Positions 39,101 through 57,638 of a DNA stretch of 64,000 nucleotides are shown piece by piece; the stretch's first letter is position 1; every line of letters begins with the position of its first letter. The notes beneath the pieces were generated by a model that was given only the letters and a program-made list of their open reading frames with translations, made no database searches and had not been told where the DNA came from. A program made the position numbers and the translations under genes. The stretch spans positions 228,826 to 292,825 of the forward strand of contig NW_014577375.1 in assembly GCF_000485595.1 (NCBI RefSeq), read 5' to 3'. The DNA comes from Priapulus caudatus. Its lineage: Eukaryota > Priapulida > Priapulimorpha > Priapulimorphida > Priapulidae.

Positions 39101-42100
39101 CAGGGATGTGCGGAGGTTGGTAGTGGCCATGTCACGTGCCCGGCTCGGCCTCTACATATTCGCCCGAGTCTCGCTCTTCCAGAACTGCTTTGAACTCACC
39201 CCTGCATTCAGTCAGGTATGTGCCATAGCATATTCGCTCATTATTTAGCTCATTTCGTTCGTATACAAGTGGAACTCGTCATAATCGCAGTTGTTGTATT
39301 AATAGATTTAAATTGCTAGATATACTGAAATTTTAAATGCGATTCCAAGATATTCAAGTCAATAATATTGTTAGTAGTAATGATAATCATCGAACACCTC
39401 ATGCAGTCTTGTGGTGCACGCATGGCACATATTAAACATACCATTGTGAATGTAACTATATTCAGATTGCACAGGGAATAATCAGAATGAGCCTATAAAC
39501 TAAACGTGCAAGCTATGTTCATGAATGGTGCTTCTGTCTAATATTAGGCGCATACATTGAGTATATTACTGGATATTTTTTCATTTTCAGTTGACGAAGG
39601 TGCCAACAAAACTCCATCTGGCACCATATGAGCAGTTTCCCACCACTCGAAAGGTATCTTTTTGTAAAAAAGAAAAAGAGACTTCAATGCCAACTGATAT
39701 TGTCCCTAACCTATGCAATGGTTCGACAGATGCACAATTGCAAATGCCACTAAATCACATTCTTGGTGGTAACGTTTAGCTGTCTTTTTTCTTTCATACA
39801 CTTTCGAAAATTGCTTTTTATAAATTTGTTCAGAGTAAATTACACATGTAATAAATGTACAATGGATAGTTACAATATACCTTATCTTGTTCCAGTGCTG
39901 GTTGGTTGTGTGTGAATTCGTATGTTTAGGTTAGAACAACCGGCAGTATATATATACCTTTCATTCCACAGCAAATTTAGGACTGAGCAAATCAAGTTCG
40001 CTATTATTTTATGCAACTATCTAGTAAATGATTAACTGTGTGTGGCAGGTTGGAGAGAGACCCCGCAGAGAACCGCTGGTGGTAAAGGACATGCCCCACA
40101 TGGCTTCCTTTGTCTACGACTTCTACAACAACAAGCTGCACGCCATGCAGGCGTACCTACAGGTAGTAACCACGGCAACGGCCAACTAATCAAACGACCG
40201 CGCGTTCGTCGTCCGGCAATCTTCTTAAGCATTTTAAAATTGCATATTTTTTTCTGGCTTTTTTTGCTAAGAAATTCGAACACGTATATTATCAGGAGCG
40301 TATAATATAGATCTATATTATATATCTTATATAGATCTATATAATATAATCTATATTATACACTTCTTAATTATCACTCCTACAGTTCATTGCTAACTTT
40401 GTGTAGCATTTACTCAACACAACTTTTATGTAAAATGGCATCATCCAACCAGCAAATCAAATCCACGTGGGGTAATACAGTAGAGCTGTGCCCCGTAGAG
40501 GCTGTCTAGGCCTCTTCTTCACGCATATATTATACACTCCTGATATTATATCATCCGATCGCCTCGCCCTGAACAAAATGCCAGTGGAACTGGCCGTATT
40601 TTGCTGCGTCTGCGCGAATGGGCTACGGGCACCGGTCAACTCGACCGGTCGACAAACTCGCCCCGTGTGGTTCCAATGCTAACCACAATGCTGGCTGAGT
40701 TGGTGCGTGGGTCGAGTTGACTGTAGCTCTGCGCGAATCACACATGCTCGTTTCCGCTGCTGTGTAGAAGTCGGCGCCCGAGCCATACGAGAGCAAGGCG
40801 GAGGCCGTCGGGAGCGAGCCTCCACACCAGCACACCGTGCACAGGCTGTCAGAGCACCCGGCGGAAAGCGACAGCGATGACGACGACGGCGGAGCGGGAG
40901 ACCAGCAGGGGTGAGCGCGTCACGCGTGACGGGAACCGCGAACTCATCCGGTGACATTTGGTGACATTCGGTGGCATCCGGTGACATTCGGTGTCATTCA
41001 GTGACATTCGGTGTCATTCAGTGACATCCGGTGACATTCAGTGACATCCGGAGACATTCAGTGAGATTCGGTGTCACCCAGGGTCAATTCCAGGGACCGT
41101 TTACTACTCGATTAATGTGTCAGCATTAAAACGGAACCGAAATTTTTGGAATCGAGTTCCGAGAAATCCCTTTTGAAAAATCACCAAATGCAGCGTTACT
41201 AGCAACGAAGATATTCGCAATTTTCTACATTCTACGATGATTAAACGACTGTGTTTAGAATTGACTAAGGTACATGCAATTGCTACTGTTAATATTCACT
41301 GCGACCTATCTGTGGCCAATTACCACCAACAAACTTTGAAAAAAGTCGTGTTGCTATAAATAACTTGACAAAACAAGTGATCTGTTTCAATCTCCTGTTC
41401 GCCGCCCACTAATTAATGCACGCAGTAACGTTATCATCTCTATATAAACAAACGCGCGCGGCAACAGGGTGTTCAAAACAGCTGTAACAGCGTTTCTGAT
41501 TCGCATGTTGAGATGGCACACACGATGCTGGGATAGCGCGCGCGCTCATGACGTCACTATTTAAAGGGCGTCCCGGGTTTTGCAATAGCCAGGTTAGCAT
41601 ATGCGGGGATTTTGAGTGCTTGGAGACCACACACATAATCTACTATTACATAGCTGCCCAGGGGTGACATCTGTCAAATAAAATGGGTATTGAAATTTTG
41701 ACCAAATTTCATCTACAACCCTGAATTTATCTGTAAGTTCTCATTTTTCTCTCCAACAGGTTAACAATTAAACAGGATATAATGTCGCCAATAGCACCAA
41801 GCCAAGCCGTCCCCAAAACAGACGCAAAAACAACAGTAGAAAAGGAAGCCACTGTGTCAACAGACGCGAAGTCGCCGACGGCAACAGTGAAAGTCGTCCT
41901 GCCGGCAGACACAACTTCACACACGGCAACAGAGGAGGTGAACGCATCAGGAAAGACAGAGGCTGTCCTAGAAGCAGCCATGCCTTCATCGGTGGCAACA
42001 GAAGTAGTCGTCCCAGGACCAGACACTACGTCACAGATGGAAACGAAAGAAGCACCGACAGAAACGAAGGAAGCCGTCCCAGAAGCGGACACAACGTCAC

Positions 42101-42117
42101 CCATGGAAATAGACTGA
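3670..42117 (+). CDS. AQR: Aquarius intron-binding spliceosomal helicase (32 coding exons, whole gene)
   Basis: Aquarius is an SF1 RNA helicase of the spliceosome that binds introns upstream of the branch site and, in vertebrates, couples splicing to box C/D snoRNP assembly. The exons give an N-terminal helical region (about 1-490), a beta-barrel segment with [11 protein letters not shown] (about 501-511), then two RecA-like domains. Visible motifs are Walker A GPPGTGKT (816-823), EEAAQ (1055-1059), GDHHQLPP (1088-1095), QGQQND (1257-1262) and VAMSRAR (1285-1291). All 32 exon phases agree if exon 14 is taken from 27386-27485 and exons 15-16 from 15168-15870. The total is 4623 nt, or 1540 residues, against about 1485 in vertebrates. 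An in-frame TAA at 3658-3660 fixes the start. The physical exon order is scrambled by apparent misassembly between 14.8 and 32 kb. The identity is secure from near-identity of many blocks to known Aquarius. Confidence 0.96.
4288..6006. mobile_element. TIR element (ends ctagccgcacactatacg) in AQR intron 1
   Basis: The 18-bp ends at 4288-4305 and 5989-6006 are inverted with one mismatch. The motif gtatagtgtgcg recurs inside near both ends, together with agatcgggagcgggtc. A shorter related copy is at 46024-46507. Bases 5090-5225 belong to another dispersed repeat, so the element may be composite. Confidence 0.78.
5090..5225. repeat. Dispersed repeat, inverted relative to 51320-51445 and 59165-59295
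   Basis: Features such as gggggtaccgtggactgggg and aacgaaagtaaaaccttgcc are found complemented at 51320-51445 and, more degraded, at 59165-59295. Confidence 0.82.
6092..6148 (+). CDS. AQR: AQR exon 2
   Basis: The exon encodes [10 protein letters not shown] at the start and is preceded by a tttttcag acceptor. It matches the conserved CKYW segment of Aquarius (residues 23-41). Both ends are phase 0. Confidence 0.88.
6312..6388 (+). CDS. AQR: AQR exon 3
   Basis: Residues 42-67 begin [10 protein letters not shown] and include RRIMLLEF, matching the family's VIEDIYEKEI and IRKIMLLEFS. The exon ends in phase 2 before gtaaga. Confidence 0.92.
6641..6761 (+). CDS. AQR: AQR exon 4
   Basis: Residues 67-107 include [10 protein letters not shown] and [13 protein letters not shown], strongly conserved in Aquarius. 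Acceptor ttttcag; donor gtaagg leaves phase 0. Confidence 0.94.
6937..7071 (+). CDS. AQR: AQR exon 5
   Basis: Residues 108-152 include [12 protein letters not shown], a near-exact match to the family. Acceptor ctgcag and donor gtaagc fit, with phase 0 at both ends. Confidence 0.94.
7263..7331 (+). CDS. AQR: AQR exon 6
   Basis: Residues 153-175 read [19 protein letters not shown] and continue to the donor gtaaat. This matches the family's EVDLIRSQVQQLISLPMW. Confidence 0.9.
7593..8245. repeat. 36-bp minisatellite in AQR intron 6
   Basis: About 18 units like ttcacgggagtgtatccctc plus ctcagttaatgttcag keep long reading frames because 36 is divisible by 3. It ends just before exon 7. It is intronic and not part of the AQR frame. 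Confidence 0.9.
8260..8437 (+). CDS. AQR: AQR exon 7
   Basis: Residues 176-235 include [15 protein letters not shown] and [17 protein letters not shown], aligning with the family's helical region. The exon follows directly on a 36-bp minisatellite and ends in phase 1. Confidence 0.92.
8778..8956 (+). CDS. AQR: AQR exon 8
   Basis: Residues 235-294 include [16 protein letters not shown] and [11 protein letters not shown], a strong match to Aquarius. Acceptor ttgttcag; donor gtgagc, phase 0. Confidence 0.95.
9536..9865 (+). CDS. AQR: AQR exon 9
   Basis: This is the second-longest AQR exon (residues 295-404). It starts [15 protein letters not shown] and ends KELLLELL before gtaggt. The exon is very GC-rich compared with its AT-rich surroundings. 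Its last bases and its donor are copied four more times in the following intron (see the repeat at 9866-10190). Confidence 0.94.
9866..10190. repeat. Tandem array copying the AQR exon 9 donor
   Basis: Units of 52 or about 78 bp contain gcgaaggagctgctg|gtaggtgg, which is the end of exon 9 plus its donor. GT donors stand at 9866, 9945, 9997, 10049 and 10126. An in-frame TAG at 9998-10000 ends read-through from the true exon. Confidence 0.9.
10225..10479. repeat. 26-bp array copying the AQR exon 10 acceptor
   Basis: The unit ggtgtctatgagtatggttg plus tttaca is repeated, placing an ...ttacag|gtgtct acceptor-like site every 26 bp (AG at 10261, 10287, 10313 and onward). Exon 10 itself begins gtgtctagg after tttgtag, inside a degenerate unit. 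Confidence 0.9.
10480..10600 (+). CDS. AQR: AQR exon 10
   Basis: Residues 405-445 read [11 protein letters not shown], then MPLYPTE and [15 protein letters not shown], matching the family closely. The exon begins inside the last unit of a 26-bp tandem array. Acceptor tttgtag; phase 1 at the end. Confidence 0.95.
11222..11314 (+). CDS. AQR: AQR exon 11
   Basis: Residues 445-476 include [20 protein letters not shown] and [10 protein letters not shown], nearly identical to Aquarius. The 8.4-kb intron that follows hosts an antisense gene. Confidence 0.96.
11315..12343. other. AQR intron 11, left end
   Basis: AT-rich intron and the 3' flank of the antisense prohormone gene; no other gene is seen. 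Confidence 0.6.
12344..14475 (-). CDS. Prohormone-like gene, coding exon 2 (peptide repeats)
   Basis: Acceptor cctcattag is followed by [20 protein letters not shown], in phase with exon 1. An Ala/Glu-rich spacer leads to the KHAQKR and NTKR dibasic sites and the repeat units. The C-terminal end has two diverged units ([14 protein letters not shown] and [18 protein letters not shown]) before SVEL and TAA at 12346-12344. Frame changes occur near 12950, 13270, 13480, 13890-13930 and 14180-14220. Confidence 0.78.
12344..16851 (-). CDS. Repetitive secreted prohormone-like precursor nested in AQR intron 11 (two coding exons)
   Basis: The gene looks like a neuropeptide or secreted peptide precursor. 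Coding exon 1 (16851-16735) gives a signal peptide beginning [17 protein letters not shown]. Coding exon 2 (14475-12344) gives a spacer with an [10 protein letters not shown] dibasic site and then about 15 units of 34 residues such as [33 protein letters not shown], each ending Lys-Arg. No Gly precedes the KR, so amidation is not expected, and no Cys pairs occur in the units. The phases at the single intron agree (0/0). About five single-base indels break the repeats and one more the spacer; these may be assembly errors. It runs antisense within AQR. The intron is interrupted by an N gap and misplaced AQR exons. I do not recognise the peptide family. Confidence 0.8.
12540..14100 (-). repeat. 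102-bp coding tandem repeat, about 15 units
   Basis: Units of 102 bp encode 34 residues with invariant [14 protein letters not shown] or FLNSAD, GLV and KR. Left-end units read [19 protein letters not shown]; right-end units read [19 protein letters not shown], so the array has two homogenised sub-blocks. Several units have single-base indels. Confidence 0.9.
14697..14782. repeat. 31-bp tandem repeat, left part
   Basis: The unit gttgatgtaactgcaaagct followed by tgtgacactgc is repeated up to the N gap. The same unit resumes at 16079, so the DNA between was probably inserted within one array by misassembly. Confidence 0.85.
14783..14792. other. Assembly gap of 10 N
   Basis: Ten N lie exactly between the 31-bp repeat and a 21-bp minisatellite that belongs to AQR intron 14. 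Confidence 1.
14793..15100. repeat. 21-bp minisatellite (AQR intron 14)
   Basis: The unit gtgatgttgtgagtgcgatgt is repeated about 14 times. The same repeat precedes the other exon 15 copies at 22240-22360 and 27893-27975. Long reading frames on both strands here are by-products of the 21-bp period. Confidence 0.92.
15168..15335 (+). CDS. AQR: AQR exon 15, intact copy out of order
   Basis: Residues 552-608 include [17 protein letters not shown] and [20 protein letters not shown], clear Aquarius sequence. It lies upstream of exon 12, in a block that starts right after an N gap, so its position is probably an assembly artefact. Frame and splice sites are intact, unlike the copy at 22439-22605. 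Confidence 0.9.
15764..15870 (+). CDS. AQR: AQR exon 16, intact copy out of order
   Basis: Residues 608-643 include [20 protein letters not shown] and [15 protein letters not shown], matching the family's SRTFRVFLDPNQYQQDM. It is intact and phase-compatible with exons 15 and 17, but misplaced along with exon 15. Confidence 0.88.
16079..16262. repeat. 31-bp tandem repeat, right part
   Basis: Six further copies of the gttgatgtaactgcaaagct unit follow the misplaced AQR exon 15-16 block. Confidence 0.85.
16735..16851 (-). CDS. Prohormone-like gene, coding exon 1 (signal peptide)
   Basis: The 39 codons start [20 protein letters not shown] and continue to INIDDTDYQ before donor gtaccg. The hydrophobic core LSLCVVYLL followed by TSSAC is a typical secretion signal with a likely cut near SSA-C. 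A cacttccag acceptor just upstream (exon edge about 16865) suggests a further 5' UTR exon. Confidence 0.8.
16866..19695. other. AQR intron 11, right end and prohormone upstream region
   Basis: AT-rich DNA with ataataata runs. The promoter and any 5' UTR exon of the nested gene should lie here, but I see no decisive signal. Confidence 0.5.
19696..19744 (+). CDS. AQR: AQR exon 12
   Basis: This short exon reads [17 protein letters not shown] (residues 476-492, including split codons). It matches the family's YEIRQDIEDSVSRMKPW. Acceptor atttcag; ends phase 2. Confidence 0.93.
19766..20102. mobile_element. MITE with about 40-bp TIRs in AQR intron 12
   Basis: The left end ggccataataaaaatattgt and tttgcccctcacc-like sequence is mirrored at 20062-20102 (gtgagggcaaacaaatatg, ttaattgtggcc). 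Ends are GGCC; CAA flanks may be a target duplication. Confidence 0.82.
20916..20994 (+). CDS. AQR: AQR exon 13, copy 1
   Basis: This copy encodes [19 protein letters not shown] and IIGFSVVE, the start of the beta-barrel region. It is in frame with exon 12. A second copy at 26599-26677 reads KAEDESC at the variable stretch, so a compensating indel pair separates the copies. Confidence 0.85.
21274..21648. mobile_element. MITE with ends atcaggagtgaataatag, AQR intron 13
   Basis: Inverted ends enclose an inner hairpin (aatagtgccgcgctcaggcggcactat type). The duplicated block holds the same element at 26935-27310. Confidence 0.85.
21724..21823 (+). pseudogene. AQR: AQR exon 14, copy 1 (internally frameshifted)
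   Basis: The exon edges and the 100-nt length are kept. One base is missing near the start (gtgcgaag instead of gtcgcgaag) and one is gained near cggggaccgag. About 17 residues are therefore read out of frame before [14 protein letters not shown] resumes. The clean copy is 27386-27485, so sequence error is the simplest reading. Confidence 0.8.
22439..22605 (+). pseudogene. AQR: AQR exon 15, second copy with frameshifts
   Basis: This copy is nearly identical to 15168-15335 but carries ctgtgtatg for ctggtgatg, loses bases in ggccatcgaacg, and gains one in tggtggcgtg. It sits at the expected position between exons 14 and 17, so it is probably the true locus with uncorrected base errors. Confidence 0.85.
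23035..23141 (+). pseudogene. AQR: AQR exon 16, second copy with frameshifts
   Basis: The copy has indels (aatcggccg, gcgcagtgggctc, agttatcaa) relative to the clean copy at 15764-15870. Its position is correct for the gene but its frame is broken, which is best read as sequence error. Confidence 0.85.
23365..23475. repeat. AT-rich microsatellite before AQR exon 17
   Basis: Runs of tatata and tttata repeats lie in intron 16. A degraded copy occurs at 29165-29280. Confidence 0.85.
23506..23675 (+). CDS. AQR: AQR exon 17
   Basis: Residues 644-700 include [39 protein letters not shown] and SAHYSK, essentially identical to Aquarius. The donor is tccaa|gtatgt. An AT-rich microsatellite precedes the acceptor. 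Confidence 0.96.
24078..24240. repeat. (TG)n and (TGCG)n microsatellite in AQR intron 17
   Basis: tg repeats are followed by about 16 tgcg repeats and tg again. Purine-pyrimidine alternation of this kind can adopt Z-DNA. The copy at 29900-29990 is much shorter and garbled. Confidence 0.92.
24326..24457 (+). CDS. AQR: AQR exon 18
   Basis: Residues 700-744 read [20 protein letters not shown] and end NPPFR, matching the family. A degenerate copy of its acceptor and first bases lies 310 bp upstream, at about 24010. Confidence 0.94.
24974..25181 (+). CDS. AQR: AQR exon 19
   Basis: Residues 744-813 include [20 protein letters not shown] and [13 protein letters not shown], the segment that leads into the helicase core. 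The basic and acidic linker before it is variable in the family. Confidence 0.95.
25517..25627 (+). CDS. AQR: AQR exon 20 (Walker A)
   Basis: The exon encodes [20 protein letters not shown] then [17 protein letters not shown] (residues 814-850). GPPGTGKT is helicase motif I, which binds ATP phosphates. The sequence is almost identical to vertebrate Aquarius. Confidence 0.97.
25981..26226 (+). CDS. AQR: AQR exon 21
   Basis: Residues 851-932 include [40 protein letters not shown] and [13 protein letters not shown]. The last bases, ctacctgtaccag, and the donor gt seed a 33-bp array in the following intron. Confidence 0.96.
26227..26386. repeat. 33-bp array copying the AQR exon 21 donor (clean part)
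   Basis: The exon end ctacctgtaccag|gtgtg is repeated 26 bp later with an intact donor (GT at 26253), then every 33 bp with the donor changed to gctaag. The array is cut by the junction to the duplicated exon 13 block. Confidence 0.9.
26599..26677 (+). CDS. AQR: AQR exon 13, copy 2
   Basis: This is an open second copy of exon 13, placed after exon 21. [18 protein letters not shown] looks more like family sequence than copy 1 at the acidic stretch. It is probably the same locus assembled twice. Confidence 0.75.
26935..27310. mobile_element. Second copy of the atcaggagtg MITE
   Basis: Same insertion site and flanks as 21274-21648, hence copied with the surrounding block and not an independent insertion. 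Confidence 0.85.
27386..27485 (+). CDS. AQR: AQR exon 14, copy 2 (intact)
   Basis: Residues 519-552 read [18 protein letters not shown] then [16 protein letters not shown], matching the family's [18 protein letters not shown]. This is the only copy in frame throughout. Confidence 0.9.
28193..32012 (+). pseudogene. AQR: Degraded second copy of AQR exons 15-21
   Basis: Recognisable but indel-ridden copies occur in order: exon 15 at about 28193-28350, exon 16 at 28812-28932, exon 17 at 29309-29492, exon 18 at 30079-30203, exon 19 at 30723-30930, exon 20 at 31261-31359 and exon 21 at 31760-32012. Introns between them match 22.6-25.9 kb with the same density of single-base indels. Equal decay in exons and introns points to raw long-read quality sequence, not to a neutrally decaying paralogue, though a real tandem duplication cannot be excluded from sequence alone. 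Confidence 0.85.
32000..33085. repeat. 33-bp array copying the AQR exon 21 donor (noisy part)
   Basis: Roughly 30 indel-ridden copies of gtgcagggtgtggttgctac plus ctgtaccagctaa continue the array to exon 22. The last few units (about 32985-33070) are clean again. Several units read taccag|gtgag. Confidence 0.88.
33376..33585 (+). CDS. AQR: AQR exon 22
   Basis: Residues 933-1002 include [22 protein letters not shown] and [16 protein letters not shown], matching the family. Acceptor gaacag, donor gtgcgc, phase 0. Confidence 0.95.
33795..33965. repeat. About 45-60-bp tandem repeat in AQR intron 22
   Basis: Degenerate units contain gtgtccccctgctaagaaaa and tcagtgagg, repeated about four times. 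Confidence 0.7.
34382..34591 (+). CDS. AQR: AQR exon 23 (motif II region)
   Basis: Residues 1003-1072 include [40 protein letters not shown] and [24 protein letters not shown] takes the place of the DEAD-type Walker B motif, as is usual for Aquarius. The exon edge and donor are copied in the next intron. Confidence 0.97.
34673..35552. mobile_element. Fold-back element with about 145-bp arms and TTAA flanks
   Basis: The left arm 34673-34820 (aggcataataggcccattga and onward) is complemented by 35405-35552. TTAA flanks both ends (34669-34672 and 35553-35556), as in piggyBac-like insertions. No transposase frame is seen. Confidence 0.85.
35766..36330. mobile_element. MITE with ends ggcgcacattgccgaacat
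   Basis: The 23-bp ends (35766-35788 and 36308-36330) are inverted with one difference. Internal sequence is rich in further caatgttcg and cgaacatt inverted copies. Confidence 0.85.
36620..36807 (+). CDS. AQR: AQR exon 24
   Basis: Residues 1073-1135 include [20 protein letters not shown] and [18 protein letters not shown], nearly identical to the family. The donor region aaaccagg|gtacgcc opens a 92-bp tandem array. Confidence 0.97.
36800..37245. repeat. 92-bp array copying the AQR exon 24 donor
   Basis: Five units spaced 91-94 bp start with (t)aaaacctgg|gtacgccattt, which includes the exon 24 edge and donor. The tac of the donor lies at 36809, 36901, 36993 (mutated to tatgcc), 37087 and 37178. 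Confidence 0.92.
37468..37639 (+). CDS. AQR: AQR exon 25
   Basis: Residues 1135-1192 include [36 protein letters not shown] and YQ, matching Aquarius. Acceptor ctttcag, donor gtatgc. Confidence 0.96.
38205..38375 (+). CDS. AQR: AQR exon 26
   Basis: Residues 1193-1249 include [38 protein letters not shown] and [17 protein letters not shown] is a conserved RecA2 motif of SF1 helicases. Confidence 0.96.
38634..38719 (+). CDS. AQR: AQR exon 27 (motif V)
   Basis: Residues 1250-1278 include [20 protein letters not shown] and [20 protein letters not shown] corresponds to motif V of SF1B helicases. Confidence 0.96.
39104..39215 (+). CDS. AQR: AQR exon 28 (motif VI)
   Basis: Residues 1278-1315 include [20 protein letters not shown] and [28 protein letters not shown] is motif VI with its arginine finger. 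Confidence 0.97.
39591..39653 (+). CDS. AQR: AQR exon 29
   Basis: The exon reads [20 protein letters not shown] then K (residues 1316-1336), matching [21 protein letters not shown] of the family. Confidence 0.93.
40049..40162 (+). CDS. AQR: AQR exon 30
   Basis: Residues 1337-1374 include [20 protein letters not shown] and [18 protein letters not shown], aligning with [20 protein letters not shown]. It ends the conserved part of the protein. Confidence 0.92.
40291..40544. mobile_element. Small MITE related to the atcaggagtg family, AQR intron 30
   Basis: The 19-bp ends atcaggagcgtataatata and its complement differ at one base. The interior begins with a tatagatctata palindrome. Confidence 0.78.
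40768..40910 (+). CDS. AQR: AQR exon 31 (acidic tail)
   Basis: This exon is open and phase-compatible with exons 30 and 32 and reads [20 protein letters not shown], then an acidic run SDSDDDDGG. The tail is variable in the family, so support comes from phase, acceptor tgtgtag and donor gtgagc rather than from homology. Confidence 0.7.
40943..41080. repeat. Short tandem repeat after AQR exon 31
   Basis: Units of 11-13 bp such as gtgacattcggt, gtcattca and gtgacatccg are repeated about ten times. Confidence 0.8.
41760..42117 (+). CDS. AQR: AQR exon 32 (C-terminal exon)
   Basis: Residues 1422-1540 begin [16 protein letters not shown], resembling the VQADIIPSP of vertebrate Aquarius. The rest is a Thr, Ala, Val and Glu-rich tail built on loose repeats of about 15-20 residues (such as [13 protein letters not shown] and [13 protein letters not shown]). 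The stop TGA is at 42115-42117. The vertebrate protein has a comparable degenerate Thr/Glu/Pro-rich tail. Confidence 0.9.
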
Positions 42118-42469
42118 AGCAGACACGATCAAGCACAACAGATAAAGTCTCACCCAAAGATGAAGTCAAACTATAGCCATTCCTAAAGGCAGTCTACAGC
42201 CAAAGAACTACTTCATAGAAAAATGAGTAGAGGGACATTGTTTAGTTGACACACTATATTTATGTATGTGTTGCCCAGGCTACGATTATGAAAGATGGTC
42301 ACACTGTTCACATTTGATAGCCACACACGGTTTAACTACTTTTATGCATTCATATGTATGTTTTCCATGCCCCAAAATAAGGTAATATAGTACAGTAATC
42401 ATGCCATACACTGCATTCACAGAATGCTATTGAAAAAAGTCTGTGTTTATGTACAGCCTAGCATTATAA

Positions 42470-42475
42470 AATAAA
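42470..42475 (+). promoter_or_regulatory. AQR polyadenylation signal
   Basis: AATAAA lies 353 bp after the AQR stop in AT-rich DNA. It almost abuts the opposing DDX43 signal at 42509-42514. Confidence 0.65.
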
Positions 42476-42508
42476 TGTGATTCATACTGTATATTATATA
42501 TTTTTCCG

Positions 42509-42514
42509 TTTATT
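42509..42514 (-). promoter_or_regulatory. DDX43 polyadenylation signal
   Basis: TTTATT on the + strand is AATAAA on the - strand, about 600 bp downstream of the DDX43 stop. Cleavage would fall near 42490, where AQR also ends. Confidence 0.5.
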
Positions 42515-43118
42515 TATGCAAACGTTTGGAATGCCGACAATAAATGTGGTTAAAAAATATACAATAATAACTCTTGGCAACGTGATTCAAGTGGTACTAA
42601 TTTCTTAACTGAAGCATTCACACAGCCCTGAAATGATACATTCAACTAAAGCAAGCATATCTTGCAGTTGCACCCATCACGGTTTTAGAAGTACTCGTGA
42701 GTTCTCCTTCCCATGATATTTAATTGTGCTGTGTTTTACAGCAATACGTGTACGAAAACTGAAAAAATGCTTATGAACATAAACACTGAAAGAATATCTC
42801 TCTGGTAACACGTTTACGTAACGTTTTGAAAGTATACTAATACACAGCAACGACTATTGCTGTCTCACTTTTTGCACAGCCAGCATTTCAGAAATTACAA
42901 CGTGAGTACTTGCTATATGCCTTTGCTGTGCTAAGTATTATTAATATATGTTATAACTACATATACGAGTTCAGAATAAATATGATTACGAATATGCATG
43001 TGGCCATATAATGTTTTCGAGATCCTGAGCATGTCAACAGAGAGCAATCAACTCGCAACACTAGGCAACAATTTGCCTAACAAATAGCACTAAAAAGAGA
43101 GCCACTTTTAAAAAAACT

Positions 43119-56111
<12,993 letters not shown>

Positions 56112-57249
56112 CTTGATGTGCTGCAAAGCAAACTCTTACCTCTTAGTCTTAGTTAGCTTGTATACTCCTAAGTAGACACTCTAAAATCGTATACATCCCG
56201 TTTACGTACCAGTGGCAGTGACAATGTCAATGCAATTCGCAAATGTCTTTCCCTTCATGAGTACTACCCCCTCCCCCCGCGGCCATTGCGTAGGCTGCTC
56301 TTTGTCACTTAGAAACGGTCATAGACTCATACATCAACAGACTAGACTGACTAGTAGTAGTACTGGTTGGATTAATGTTACTGTTAGCTGTAGTACTTAG
56401 TACTATACACATCGTTGGACATGATACAGGTGTAACATACGTGTGGCAGAGCCAACAAGGGTCGTAGTACTTAGTTACAGGCTACAGCTAATGAGCTAGG
56501 CAAGTCAAGTGCTATTCGGCATGACGTTGACCACACGCCACACGGTCAGGTCAACATTGCCATTGGCACTGTGAGTGTGAGTGTCAAAGTTAATAAGGGC
56601 CCGTACTTATTTATTACTACAGTATCATGCGTATGTAAAGTATAGGACACAATTTTACAGAGAACATTTACAAAGAAACTATTGCTGCACCTACTTACTG
56701 ATAAGTACTTGCATCGGCAAGACTAATTATACATCTACTGACGAACTATGGCATAGAAGATATTTTGTGTATCTCTGATCAGGGCGCCACAATCGGACGT
56801 TGAGATGCTTGAGGTCTCAGAGGGTGTGCGGGAATTTAATTACTTGGTGTTTTATTTTGCATGCTGTAGCACTGACATGCCGCTAAATGCAATACATCTG
56901 TGAATTATTTACATAAGGCTATATTCAGTTTGATTTTGGATTTTGGAGCTAAAATATTTGCGCTATGCATCAGCGAAGCTTGAATCTACATTTCCGTGTT
57001 CCTAATATCCCTACCGGAATGTACTAAACAAGAGTCAAGACCGAGTTATGGCGGATGCGTCTAACGCAGGTAAATTTACGTACTTGTACTTGTACATCTC
57101 ATACATGTACATGATCTTTCGTATGTGGAACTCTCTTCCTTTCGCTTTAGTTAGTATTAAAACGGTAACTTTTTCTATCGCTATTGCCGTATTGGCAGTG
57201 TTCTAGCGATTGTGCCCATTCCCCTTGGCAGACTGTACAGTGTACGGCC

Positions 57250-57408
57250 CAAGGATAGAGAACATGGGTCCCAATAAAACCAATGTGCCTAACCCTAACC
57301 ATAACCATAACTCTAACCATAACCCTAACCTATTATATTGATATAATATTATATTTATATTGATGTAAATGACATTGGTTTTATTAGGACCCATGTTCTC
57401 TATCCTTG
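57250..57408. mobile_element. Small inverted-repeat element with ccctaa-like core, copy 2
   Basis: Arms of about 37 bp (caaggatagagaacatgggt and onward, mirrored at 57372-57408) enclose cctaaccctaaccataacc. It differs in its ends from the larger CCCTAA element. Confidence 0.82.
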
Positions 57409-57638
57409 AACCGACTGTACTGTGACTGTAGGGCCTATATAATTATAATATACTGTAGGCCTACCGTAGCTACTAGTGCTAAACCGACCAGGCTCTCCGA
57501 CTGTTACACGTCGTAGGACCTCTCGCCAACGTAGTGTTAAGAAAGAAGGGAACTTGTGGCTGCGTAGCTACTAGTACTACACCTTTTCTACACGTATAGT
57601 TATACAGTCTTCAAAAGTCACAATACTAGTACTGCTGA

